From NCBI GenBank assembly GCA_002021875.1, contig CP018627.1, positions 11,656,001-11,720,000 of the forward strand: a stretch of 64,000 bases of DNA, given 5' to 3'. Shown here one piece after another: positions 26,607-34,952 of this stretch. Below the pieces are notes generated by a model, which had not been told where the DNA came from, ran no database searches, and was given only the letters and a program-made list of their open reading frames with translations. Position 1 is the first letter of the stretch; every line of letters begins with the position of its first letter. A program made the position numbers and the translations under genes. The stretch comes from Streptomyces hygroscopicus (lineage in GTDB: Bacteria > Actinomycetota > Actinomycetes > Streptomycetales > Streptomycetaceae).

Positions 26607-26672
26607 TTGTCCGTACAAGTGTCCGCACCTCATCGGCCCCCGGCGCGCAAGTGAACAAAGGGAACACTTGTT
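26607..26672 (-). promoter_or_regulatory. Candidate PhnF operator region
   Basis: ACAAGTGT at 26615-26622 and its exact inverse ACACTTGT at 26664-26671 lie 24 to 81 nt upstream of the phnF start. Each sits in its own small palindrome: TTGT-CCGT-ACAA at 26607-26618 and AACAA(N9)TTGTT at 26654-26672. The pattern fits two GntR-type sites for autoregulation. Confidence 0.5.
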
Positions 26673-26747
26673 TCGCCTTTCCGGCCGCGTTCCGGCGGCG
26701 TCGAGTGGATGGCGCGGCCCGGGAGGGGAGGCGGGACGGGGAACGAC

Positions 26748-26782
26748 GACGGCCCGCTCTGTCCGGGACAGAGCGGGCCGTC
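26748..26782. terminator. Terminator hairpin between phnE and phnF
   Basis: GACGGCCCGCTCTGTCC (26748-26764) is exactly complementary to 26766-26782, so nearly the whole 35 nt folds. It begins, on the minus strand, 40 nt after the phnE stop and divides phnDCE from phnF and the C-P lyase genes. Confidence 0.8.
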
Positions 26783-26821
26783 CGGGTCGGCACGTGCCTC
26801 CACCGGCCTCCAGGCGTCGCG

Positions 26822-28600
26822 TCAGGCGTACACCTTCCGCACCCACACCGCGAGGCCCTCGACCAGCAGCACGACGGCGAGGACCATCAGGACCACGGTG
26901 GTCACCACGCCGAACTCCAGGACCCGGGCGGCGTTGAGCAGGTCGTAGCCGATGCCGCCCGCGCCCACGATGCCGAGCAGTGTGGCCGAGCGGATGTTGA
27001 CATCGAGCTGATACAGCACATGGCCGAGCACTGCGGGCCAGGCACGCGGCAGGATCGCGCCGAAGAAGACCTGGCGCCGCCGGGCGCCGGTGGCCAGCAG
27101 GGCCCGGACGGGTCCCGGCTCCACTTCCTCCAGCGAATCGGCCACCAGCTTGCCGAGCAGTCCGATGGACCCGATGCCGAGTGCCAGTGCCCCGGCCACC
27201 GGGCCGAGGCCGGTGACCACGACGAGGACGATGGCCAGGATGAGTTCCGGAACGCCCCGCACACAAAGGATCACGGTCCTGAAGAACCGTGCCACCCGCG
27301 GCGACCCCACCACGTTCCCCGCCGCCAGCACGCCCAGCAGCACGGCGGGCACCAGGCCGACCAGCGTGCCGGCGAGCGAGATCTGCAACGTGACCCACAG
27401 GTCGTCCAGGAGTGTGCCGCCGGTTCCGGCGGTGCCGGGCGGCAGGAAGTCGCCGAGGGTGGGCAGGAAGGAGCCGGTGGCGCGGGTCAGGGCCTGCCAG
27501 GAGACGCCGGACCGTACGGCGGAGGCCACGACGAGCGCCAGGGCCAGGGCCAGCCAGACCGTACGGCGCACCCGTGCCCCGTTCCACGGCGGGCTGGTCC
27601 GTGGGCGAACGGCGGCGGTGCCGTCGTCACCCGCCACGGCGGTGCCGGCCGGGGGGTGGCCGGGCGCGCGGGCCACGGCCGGCGGTGCGGCCTTCACTCC
27701 GGGGTTCCGTGCCGCCCAGCCGCGCCACCGCGAGTGGCGGGACCGGGTGGTCACCTCCGGCAGCAGGGTGCGCCGGACGGCGCCGGAGACCGACTCGAAC
27801 GCGAAACACGTCAGCAGCACCACGAGGGCGAGTGCCATGGCCCGCTGGTAGTCGAGCCGGTTGACGGCGGTGGCGAGGCTGTAGCCGATGCCGCCGACGC
27901 CGACGAAACCGAGCACCACCGATACGCGCAGGTTGATGTCGAGGCGGTGCAGGGCGGTGGCCACCAGGGAAGGCAGCACCTGGGGGAGGACGGCACCGGT
28001 GATCTGCTGGAGCCGGCCGGCACCCGCCGCCCTGAGCGCGGTGCGCGGGCCCTCGTCGATCTGCTCGACGGCGTCCGCGGTGAGCTTTCCGACCATGCCG
28101 ACGGAGTGCACACCGAGGGCCACGACACCGGTCATGCCGCCCAGGCCGAACACCCGGAAGGCGGCGATGGCGAAGACGACATCGGGCACGGCGCGGCACA
28201 GCACGATGACCGCCCGCGCCATCACCCGGCAGGGCGTGTTGAGCGTGGTGTTGCGGGCGGCCAGGAGAGCCACCGGCACGCTCAGCACGACCGAGAGGGC
28301 CGTGCCCGCGATGACGACGGCCAGGGTCTGCCAGAGCAGGCCCAGCAGTTCCGGCGCGGGCGGGAAGTCCAGCGGCAGCATACGACTGGAGAAATCGACG
28401 GCGTTGCCCGCGCTGTCGACGAGGGTGGCGATGTTCAGACGCAGACCGGTGATGGCCCAGACGCCACTGGCCAGGCAGATCAGCAGGGCGAGTCCGGCCG
28501 CCACTCCCGGGACACTCGGACGGGCCAGGGTCCGGCGCGCGGTGGTCGGGCCGGGCTCGGCGGTGGGGGTGAGCGGGGGGCGCTGGTCAATGGCGGACAC
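26822..28600 (-). CDS. phnE: PhnE, phosphonate ABC permease with two fused permease domains
   Basis: 592 residues holding two complete PhnE permeases in tandem. Domain 1 (about 30-290) has RAVPDVVFAIAAFRVFGLGG, ALRAAGAGRLQQITGAVLPQ and GVGGIGYSL. Domain 2 (about 345-590) has RGVPELILAIVLVVVTGLG, LLATGARRRQVFFGAILPR and GAGGIGYDL. An Ala/Pro-rich linker of about 60 residues joins them. Many bacteria encode PhnE1 and PhnE2 separately; here they are one chain, so a single polypeptide can form the permease pair for PhnC and PhnD. GTG 28600 is 3 bp after phnC. Confidence 0.92.
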   Translation of the reverse strand: MSAIDQRPPLTPTAEPGPTTARRTLARPSVPGVAAGLALLICLASGVWAITGLRLNIATLVDSAGNAVDFSSRMLPLDFPPAPELLGLLWQTLAVVIAGTALSVVLSVPVALLAARNTTLNTPCRVMARAVIVLCRAVPDVVFAIAAFRVFGLGGMTGVVALGVHSVGMVGKLTADAVEQIDEGPRTALRAAGAGRLQQITGAVLPQVLPSLVATALHRLDINLRVSVVLGFVGVGGIGYSLATAVNRLDYQRAMALALVVLLTCFAFESVSGAVRRTLLPEVTTRSRHSRWRGWAARNPGVKAAPPAVARAPGHPPAGTAVAGDDGTAAVRPRTSPPWNGARVRRTVWLALALALVVASAVRSGVSWQALTRATGSFLPTLGDFLPPGTAGTGGTLLDDLWVTLQISLAGTLVGLVPAVLLGVLAAGNVVGSPRVARFFRTVILCVRGVPELILAIVLVVVTGLGPVAGALALGIGSIGLLGKLVADSLEEVEPGPVRALLATGARRRQVFFGAILPRAWPAVLGHVLYQLDVNIRSATLLGIVGAGGIGYDLLNAARVLEFGVVTTVVLMVLAVVLLVEGLAVWVRKVYA

Positions 28601-28603
28601 GCC

Positions 28604-29461
28604 TCACCTCGTTCCCGTGGATGGCGCGACCGTCGCGGGGAGGGGTGCCGGATCCGCGCCGACTTCCGTGTACAGCCGCATCACTTCGGCGCGGTCGACG
28701 TCGCGTGTGGTGAGCTCCATCACCACTCGGCCCTGCCGCAGGCCGATGATCCGGTCGGCCCAGGAGAGGGCCACATCCACCTGGTGCAGGCTGCACAGGA
28801 CGGTGAGGCGGCCCTGGTCGGCGACGTCCCTGAGCAGCCGCATGATCTGCGCGGAGGACTCGGGGGCGAGCGAGGCCACGGGCTCGTCCGCGAGCAGCAG
28901 CTCGGGACGCTGCATCAGGGATCTGGCCACGGCGACGCGCTGCTGCTGGCCGCCGGAGAGGGTGTCGGCCCGCTGGAAGGCGTGTTCGGCGAGGCCGACC
29001 CGCGCCAGCCCGTCCAGCGCGCGCTCGCGGATCGAGCGCGGGTAGGTGAGCAGGCCGAGCCGGGGGCCGCGCAGCGCACCGAGCGCCCCAGTGCAGACGT
29101 TCTCCAGGACCGTGAGCCGGCCCACCAGGTGGAACTGCTGGAAGACGAACCCGATACGGCGGCGCAGTTCCCGCAGTCCGGCGTCGCCGGTGCCGGCCAG
29201 GTCGGTGCCGAGCACGGTGCCGGTGCCGGAGGTGGGCCGCTGCAACCCGTTGAGCTGGGCGAGGAGGGTGGACTTCCCGGAGCCGGACAGGCCCAGGAGC
29301 GCGACCACCTCACCGCCCGTGACGTCGAAGGAGACCTGGTCGAGGGCGGTCCGGGCGTCGGGGCCGCTGCCGAACCGCTTGGTGAGGCCGGTGAGCCGGA
29401 TCACCGGCCGGGCATGCTCCGCCCCGGCCGGGCCCTCGGCCCGGGGGTCGAGGGCCGTCAT
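28604..29461 (-). CDS. phnC: PhnC, phosphonate ABC transporter ATPase
   Basis: 285 residues. Walker A GLSGSGKST, the VFQQFHLVGRLTVLENV segment typical of PhnC, signature LSGGQQQR, Walker B LLLADEP and the SLHQVDVA switch are present. It energises phosphonate import with PhnE and PhnD. ATG 29461 overlaps the phnD stop (ATGA). SLAPESS replaces the usual SLDP after Walker B, so the D-loop Asp is Ala here. Confidence 0.92.
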   Translation of the reverse strand: MTALDPRAEGPAGAEHARPVIRLTGLTKRFGSGPDARTALDQVSFDVTGGEVVALLGLSGSGKSTLLAQLNGLQRPTSGTGTVLGTDLAGTGDAGLRELRRRIGFVFQQFHLVGRLTVLENVCTGALGALRGPRLGLLTYPRSIRERALDGLARVGLAEHAFQRADTLSGGQQQRVAVARSLMQRPELLLADEPVASLAPESSAQIMRLLRDVADQGRLTVLCSLHQVDVALSWADRIIGLRQGRVVMELTTRDVDRAEVMRLYTEVGADPAPLPATVAPSTGTR

Positions 29462-30399
29462 GAGCCGGCCTTGCACTGCGGGTCCCCGGTGGTGGCGCAC
29501 ACATCGCGAACGGTCTGGTAGTCGGAGTCCTTGACCGGGACGTAACCCCAGTAGCCGTAGATGAAGCAGCCGTCGCCCTCGCAGTACCCCTTGGACTTCA
29601 GATAGTCGGCATTGGCCTTCTTGGTGAAGACGTCGGTGAGCTGGCGGCGCAGTGTGCCGCTGAGGTCGGTGGAGACCCCGACCGGGGAACTGGGGATGAG
29701 CGGCGACTTCCACACCACCTTCAAGTCGCCCTTCTTCAGCTTGCCCTTCTGGATCAACAACTGGTCGACCATGGTGTTGTCCGCGAAGCCCGCGTCGCAG
29801 TCCCCGTGGGCCACCGAGAGCGCCGAGGCGTCGTGGCCGCCCGCCATCACCTTGGAGTACGAGCCGTCCTTCAGCCCGGCCTTCTTCAGCCCCGCGCGCG
29901 GGTACAGATAGCCGGACGTGGAGTTCTCGTCGACGAAGCACACCTTATGGCTCTTGAAGTCGGACAGACCGCTGATGTCCTTGTTCCCGCCGCGGGTGAT
30001 GCCGTACGACCAGTAGCCGGGGGTGCCGCCCTTGGTGAGGAGCTGCCGGGCGATCGGCTCCACACCCACACCGCTCTTCTTGGCGACCACGTACGACAGC
30101 GGTCCGTAGACCGCGATCTGGGCCTTGTGCGCGCGCTGGGCCTCGATCACGGCGGCGTAGTTCGTCGCCTTCTGCAGCACGACCTTCTTGCCGGTCTCGT
30201 CCTCGATCAGCTTGACGAGCGGCTTGTAGTGCTGGGCCGTCGAGTTGGCATCCTCGGAGGGAATGATCGCCATCGTGAGAGTGCTGGGGTCCTCTTTGCC
30301 GGAGGAGGAGTCACCGGCGGCGCTGCTGCCGCAGGCGGTCAGCACGAGCGGCAGCAGGGTGGCGGCGGCGAGCGCGGACGGGCGCAGGGGGCGTGACAT
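29458..30399 (-). CDS. phnD: PhnD, phosphonate-binding lipoprotein
   Basis: 313 residues. The N-terminus is a lipoprotein signal (LLPLVLTACGSS, lipobox Cys at about 23). The periplasmic-binding fold of the PhnD/SsuA type shows TMAIIPSEDAN, KPLVKLIEDETGKKVVL, IAVYGPLSYV, VCFVDENSTSGYLYP and CDAGFADNTMVD. It captures alkylphosphonates outside the cell for PhnE/PhnC. First gene of phnDCE; a candidate PHO box lies 86-107 nt upstream. Confidence 0.93.
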   Translation of the reverse strand: MSRPLRPSALAAATLLPLVLTACGSSAAGDSSSGKEDPSTLTMAIIPSEDANSTAQHYKPLVKLIEDETGKKVVLQKATNYAAVIEAQRAHKAQIAVYGPLSYVVAKKSGVGVEPIARQLLTKGGTPGYWSYGITRGGNKDISGLSDFKSHKVCFVDENSTSGYLYPRAGLKKAGLKDGSYSKVMAGGHDASALSVAHGDCDAGFADNTMVDQLLIQKGKLKKGDLKVVWKSPLIPSSPVGVSTDLSGTLRRQLTDVFTKKANADYLKSKGYCEGDGCFIYGYWGYVPVKDSDYQTVRDVCATTGDPQCKAGS

Positions 30400-30484
30400 G
30401 AGGATGGTCCTTACGGGTTCTGGGCGGCGGGACACCGCCGGCGGTGCCGCAAGCCTCAGTACCGGGGGTGAGTCCCCCCGCGCC

Positions 30485-30506
30485 ACCAAGTGAAGGTCCG
30501 CTGAAC
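30485..30506 (-). promoter_or_regulatory. Candidate PHO box (PhoP site) upstream of phnD
   Basis: On the minus strand two adjacent 11-nt units, GTTCAGCGGAC and CTTCACTTGGT, match the Streptomyces PHO-box layout of direct GTTCACC-like repeats. They are placed where PhoP could activate phnDCE under phosphate limitation. Confidence 0.55.
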
Positions 30507-30621
30507 AACCCCGGATGTGATGCGTGAGTTGGTTGCACAAGCGGGGTGTCGACGGAAGAGCCGGTTCCGCGGCCGTTCCCGACGGCTGCGACCATAGTCG
30601 GGCCCGTGTAATGTTCCGGGC

Positions 30622-31515
30622 GTGGACCTGCGGCGACTGGAGTACTTCCTGGTGCTCGCGCGTGTGCTCCATTTCGGTCGGGCGGCCGAGGAACTGTACA
30701 TTTCGCAGCCGGGTCTCTCACAGCAGATCAAGGTTCTGGAGCAGGAACTCGGCACACCGCTGATCCACCGGGGTACCAAGTCGATCAACCTCACCGCGGC
30801 CGGTGAAGTTTTGCGCGAGCATGGCGAGCGGGTGCTCGCCGAGTCCAGGTTGTGTGTCGAACGGGTTCGGGCGGCGGCGGAGCAGCCCACCGGAGTGCTG
30901 CGGGTGGCCTACACCCGCTCCGGTGCCGATCTGAACATGCACGAACTAGTGGAACGGTTCCGCGTGCGTTACCCGGAGGTTCGGCTGTCCCTGTCCACCG
31001 CGTGGACGAGCCGGAACCTGGAACTCCTCGAAGCGGATCAGGTGGACGTGGCGTTCGTGCGGGCGGCGGTGCGCCACCGGCCGGTGGAGTCGCTGGTCGT
31101 CGCCGCGGAGGAGCTGGTGGTGGCGATGGCTGACGACCACCCGCTGGCGGCCCGGGAACGCGTCTCGCCGGACGAGGTGATCGAGCTGCCGCTGGTTCAC
31201 TGGCCCAGAGCGCAGGGCCCGGGATACCACGACGAGATCCGACGGCAGATCTGGGGCGACCGACCCCAGCGGGTGGTCCTGGAACAGCCCGACGCCGAGC
31301 ACATCCTGCGTGAGGTCGCGGGCCGTGTCGGCATCGCCGTACTGGACGAGCACCGGGCGCGGAAGCTCTGCCCACCCGGGGTGTGCGTGCGGCGGTTCGT
31401 CGAGCCCGTCCCGACCACCACGCTGGTGGTGGCGTGGCGGCCGCGGGCGGGGCACGCGTCGGTGGACCGGTTCATCGAGCTGTGCCGGGAGCACCTGGGC
31501 CCCGCCGGTCGGTGA
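30622..31515 (+). CDS. LysR-family regulator, divergent from phnD
   Basis: 297 residues from GTG 30622. The N-terminal HTH is standard (LRRLEYFLVLARVLHFGRAA, LYISQPGLSQQIKVLEQELG). The effector domain (about 90-290) includes GVLRVAYTRSGAD and VDVAFVRAAV, and resembles regulators of aromatic or organic-acid catabolism. The 220-bp divergent promoter region is shared with phnD, so it may control phosphonate uptake, though PhnF and PhoP are the expected regulators. A strong bidirectional terminator follows. Confidence 0.88.
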   Translation: MDLRRLEYFLVLARVLHFGRAAEELYISQPGLSQQIKVLEQELGTPLIHRGTKSINLTAAGEVLREHGERVLAESRLCVERVRAAAEQPTGVLRVAYTRSGADLNMHELVERFRVRYPEVRLSLSTAWTSRNLELLEADQVDVAFVRAAVRHRPVESLVVAAEELVVAMADDHPLAARERVSPDEVIELPLVHWPRAQGPGYHDEIRRQIWGDRPQRVVLEQPDAEHILREVAGRVGIAVLDEHRARKLCPPGVCVRRFVEPVPTTTLVVAWRPRAGHASVDRFIELCREHLGPAGR

Positions 31516-31556
31516 CAGACGCGGCGACGACGGAAGGCCCCCGCCGTCCTGGGCAG

Positions 31557-31594
31557 GTGCCCCGGCCCAGGGGTCAGGTCCCGGGCCGGGGCAC
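31557..31594. terminator. Bidirectional terminator between LysR and GH3 genes
   Basis: A 12-bp perfect stem (GTGCCCCGGCCC, 31557-31568, with 31583-31594) and a 14-nt loop lie between convergent genes. Confidence 0.8.
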
Positions 31595-31614
31595 GTATGT
31601 GGGGGTGTTCCGGG

Positions 31615-34041
31615 TCAGACGTTGATCGTCGTCGTCAGACGACGGTCCGTGATCGAGCGGCCCACCTCGATCTCGTACGAACCGTTCACCAGAGACCATG
31701 TGCCGGTCTTCTCGTCCCATGTTTCGAAGGCGCGCCGCGGGAGGCCGATGGTGACCTCGGCGCTCTCGCCGGGCCCGGCCTCGACACCGGCGAAGCCGGC
31801 CAGCCAGCGAGCGGGCCGCTCGGCATCCGGCTCGCCGGGGGAGAGGTAGACCTGGACGACCTCGCGGCCCGCGCGCTCACCGGAGTTGCGGAGGCGGACG
31901 GTCGCCGTCGTGCCGTTGGACTCGACGGACTCGTAGGTCCAGTGGGTGTAGCCGAGCCCGTGTCCGAAGGCGTAGGTCGGGGTGCGGCCCTCTTTCTCCC
32001 AGGCTCGGTATCCGATGAACACGCCCTCGGAGTAGGGAAGTTCGCCGGCCTCCGGGGCCACTTGGGTCACCGGGGCATCGTCGAGGGAGCCCCAGGTGGT
32101 GGGGAGCCGGCCGCCGGGTTCCCGGGCGCCGGTGAGTACGTCGGCGAGGGCCGCGCCGGCCTCCTGGCCGGGGAACCAGCTCAGCAGCACGGCGGCGACC
32201 TCCTCCCGCCACGGAAGCTCCACCGGGGAGCCGGAGTTGACGATCACGACGGTGCGGGGATTGGCGGCGGCCACGGCGCGGACGAGATCGTCCTGGCGTC
32301 CGGGGAGACGCAGATCGGTGCGGTCGAAGCCCTCCGACTCGACCCGGTCGGTGGTGGCGACGACGACCACGGCGGTGTCGGCGGCGCGGGCGGCCTCGAC
32401 GGCCTCGGCGATCAGCTCATCGGGGTCGCGCCGCGGCCCCTGGTGGGCGAGGGCGAAGGTGATGTCCCTCATGAGAGCGTCGTCCTCGGACACCGCGACG
32501 TCGTGGATGAGGGACACTTCGACGGCTTCCCCGGCGGTGAGTTCGGCCTCGGCGCGCGGCACGGGGGCATCGAAGATCCCCGAGAAGGGGTCGTCGTTGT
32601 CGAGGCGCTGGACGTCGTTGTAGTACGTGGTGCCGTCGACGCCGAGCCGGAACGCGCCGACGCCCTTGATACCGAAGGTGTGCGGCCCGGTCTCGCGTGG
32701 GGTGAACGTGCCGGTGAGTTCGATGGTGTGGAGGCGCTGGATGGTGACGCCCTCGGGGAGGTCCACACCGGACCAGTGGATCTGCCCGTCGGGGATGCGG
32801 CAGGTGCCGATGACGGTGCCTTCGATGTCCCGGCACACGGCGCTGAGCTCGAAGCCCCGGCGGGCTATGGCGAGTTCGGTACCGGGGTCGGCGCCGACGG
32901 CGTAGCTGAGGGCGCCCTCGGGGAGAGCGGCGGTGAGGCCGTCGAGCGGGGAGACGATCCGGGAGGGGAAGACGGTGGCGGAGCCGCCGCCGAGGATGCG
33001 GGCGTCGCGAGCGGCGGCGCCGATCAGCGCCACCGTTCCGGGCTTCAGCGGCAGGGCTTCGCGCTCGTTGCGGAGCAGGACGAAGGAGCGGTGGGCGATC
33101 TCGCGGGCCAGGTCCTCGCCGTCGATGAGGTCCGGCAGGTCGGTGACGACGGGTTTGGCGCCCTCCAGGATGCCGACGCGGGCGGCCAGCCGCAGCACAT
33201 TGCGTACGGCGTCGTCGACCGTGGTCTCCTCGACCCGGCCGTCCCGCACCGCCTGGGCGAGGGCGTCGCCGTAGACCGTGGTCGGGCCGGGCATGGCCAC
33301 GTCGAGGCCGCCCTCGATGGCGCCCTTCGTCGACCGGGCGGCCGTCCAGTCGGAGACATTGAAGCCGTCGAAGCCCCATTCAGCGCGCAGGACCTCGTTC
33401 ACCAGGCGGCGGTGTTCGGTCATCGTCGTGCCGTTGACCGCGTTGTAGGCGGTCATGATGCCCCACGGGCGGGCGTTCCCGACGATGAACTCGAAGGGAG
33501 CCAGGTACAGCTCGCGCAGGGCACGCTCGGAGATCAGGTTGTCCACGGTGAAGCGTTCGGTCTCGGCGTCGTTGGCGACGAAGTGCTTGACCGTGGTGCC
33601 CACGCCGCCGGACTGGACGCCGTTCACATAGCCGGCGCCGATGACGCCGGTCAGGTACGGGTCCTCGCTGTATGCCTCGAAGTGACGGCCGCCGAGCGGG
33701 GAGCGGTGCAGGTTGACGGTGGGGGCGAGCAGGACGTGCACGCCCTTGCGGCGGGCCTCCTGGGCGAGCAGGGTGCCTGCGCGGTGGGCCAGGTCCTGGT
33801 CCCAGGTCGCGGCGAGCGCGGTCGGGGACGGCAGGGCGATCGACGGGTCGTCGGCGGTCCAGCGCACACCGCGCACTCCGATCGGGCCGTCGGACATGAC
33901 CAGGGACTTCAGACCGATCTGGGGGAGCGCGGGCAGGGACCACCTGTCCTGTCCGGCCAGGAGCCGGGCCTTCGCGTTCAGATCGAGCCTGGCGAGGGCC
34001 GTTTCGACGACCGCCTCGCGGGCCCGCTCCGCCTGTGCCAC
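31615..34041 (-). CDS. GH3 beta-glucosidase-type glycosidase with PA14 insert
   Basis: 808 residues, cytoplasmic (no signal peptide). The GH3 N-domain shows MSDGPIGVRG, HFVANDAETER and the nucleophile Asp in GFNVSDW (about residue 231). The alpha/beta sandwich follows with GGGSATVFPS, a PA14 beta barrel is inserted at about 375-520, and the second half shows SEGFDRTDLRLPGRQD and FGHGLGYTHWTYE with a fibronectin-like C-domain. It cleaves non-reducing beta-linked glucosyl (or N-acetylhexosaminyl) residues from imported oligosaccharides. GTG 34041 is chosen because AGGAGG lies 7 nt upstream (34049-34054); ATG 34075 would ignore it. It ends the sugar ABC operon. Confidence 0.88.
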   Translation of the reverse strand: MAQAERAREAVVETALARLDLNAKARLLAGQDRWSLPALPQIGLKSLVMSDGPIGVRGVRWTADDPSIALPSPTALAATWDQDLAHRAGTLLAQEARRKGVHVLLAPTVNLHRSPLGGRHFEAYSEDPYLTGVIGAGYVNGVQSGGVGTTVKHFVANDAETERFTVDNLISERALRELYLAPFEFIVGNARPWGIMTAYNAVNGTTMTEHRRLVNEVLRAEWGFDGFNVSDWTAARSTKGAIEGGLDVAMPGPTTVYGDALAQAVRDGRVEETTVDDAVRNVLRLAARVGILEGAKPVVTDLPDLIDGEDLAREIAHRSFVLLRNEREALPLKPGTVALIGAAARDARILGGGSATVFPSRIVSPLDGLTAALPEGALSYAVGADPGTELAIARRGFELSAVCRDIEGTVIGTCRIPDGQIHWSGVDLPEGVTIQRLHTIELTGTFTPRETGPHTFGIKGVGAFRLGVDGTTYYNDVQRLDNDDPFSGIFDAPVPRAEAELTAGEAVEVSLIHDVAVSEDDALMRDITFALAHQGPRRDPDELIAEAVEAARAADTAVVVVATTDRVESEGFDRTDLRLPGRQDDLVRAVAAANPRTVVIVNSGSPVELPWREEVAAVLLSWFPGQEAGAALADVLTGAREPGGRLPTTWGSLDDAPVTQVAPEAGELPYSEGVFIGYRAWEKEGRTPTYAFGHGLGYTHWTYESVESNGTTATVRLRNSGERAGREVVQVYLSPGEPDAERPARWLAGFAGVEAGPGESAEVTIGLPRRAFETWDEKTGTWSLVNGSYEIEVGRSITDRRLTTTINV

Positions 34042-34139
34042 CAGGGCACCTCCTCGTTGAAAGCCATTCATCAAGTAACCATTCGCGGTAAAGAGGTGAA
34101 TTCCTCTGTGTTTCATGTGTTTGATAACGAGCCGATGTC

Positions 34140-34952
34140 TCAGCCCTTGACCGCGCCGGAGAGCATGCCGCGGATGAACTGCCGCTGACAGAACACATAC
34201 AGGCCCACGACCGGGACGGAGATCAGCACCGCCGCCGCCGCGAGCAGGTTGACGTGCACCAGATAGCGGCCGGAGAAGGCGCCCAGGCCCAGCGTCATCG
34301 GCTGGTGAGCCGGATCGGAGACCAGGATCAGGGAGAGGAAGTAGTCGTTCCAGGTCCACATGAAGTTGAGCAGGACGAAGGTGACGATCGCGGGCCGGGA
34401 GATCGGCAGGTAGATCCGCCACAGCGCGGTCCAGGTGCCGGCGCCGTCCACCTGAGCCGACTCGCCGATGCTGGAAGGCACCGTGCGGAAGGCCGCGCGC
34501 ATCCAGAACGCGCCGAAGCTCACTCCCGTGCCCACATGGGCGAGGATGATGCCCTGGTAGGTGTCGGTCAGTCCCTGCGACTGGAAGTCGTAGTACAGCG
34601 GGACGACGATCGCTTCCAGGGGGATCATGATCCCGAAGAGCATCAGCGGAAAGAGCAGCTTTTCCCCCACCACGCCCAGCACTCCGAAGGCGTAGCCGCT
34701 GAGGATCGCCAGCGCGGTCGAGATGGCCACCGCCGTACCGGTGATGATCAGGCTGGACTTCAGGTATTGCGTGAGGCCGGCCTGCTGCCAGGCATCGGTG
34801 AAGTTGGACCACTGCATATGACCGAGGTCCAGCGACCCGGTGATCTCGGGGCTCACCGCGACGCCCAGGGTCCAGATCACCGGGAAGAGCACCGCGGCGG
34901 CGAGCAGGGTCAGAAAGGCGTAGTTGAAAACCTTTTCCCGCGTGGAGATCAT
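34140..34952 (-). CDS. Carbohydrate ABC permease (CUT1, MalG type)
   Basis: 270 residues with six membrane helices. The EAA loop for the ATPase is ESAQVDGAGTWTALWRIYLP. The C-terminus FIRGMLSGAVKG is the normal MalG-type ending. The start overlaps the stop of the partner permease (TGATG). No ATPase is encoded here; in Streptomyces CUT1 systems a shared ATPase (MsiK) usually serves, so that is expected. Confidence 0.9.
   Translation of the reverse strand: MISTREKVFNYAFLTLLAAAVLFPVIWTLGVAVSPEITGSLDLGHMQWSNFTDAWQQAGLTQYLKSSLIITGTAVAISTALAILSGYAFGVLGVVGEKLLFPLMLFGIMIPLEAIVVPLYYDFQSQGLTDTYQGIILAHVGTGVSFGAFWMRAAFRTVPSSIGESAQVDGAGTWTALWRIYLPISRPAIVTFVLLNFMWTWNDYFLSLILVSDPAHQPMTLGLGAFSGRYLVHVNLLAAAAVLISVPVVGLYVFCQRQFIRGMLSGAVKG

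Noticed and set aside
26381-29521. Plus-strand open frame of 1046 codons
   Set aside because: It is antisense to phnF, phnE and phnC, is Gly/Arg/His-rich without any family resemblance, and the minus strand encodes intact motif-bearing proteins throughout.
18591-30399. Reading the phn locus as phosphonate biosynthesis
   Set aside because: No PEP mutase or phosphonopyruvate decarboxylase gene is seen. PhnGHIJKLM and PhnCDE are the degradation and uptake set.
31597-34188. Plus-strand open frame of 863 codons opposite the GH3 gene
   Set aside because: Gly/Val/Asp-rich shadow of the glycosidase with no motif.
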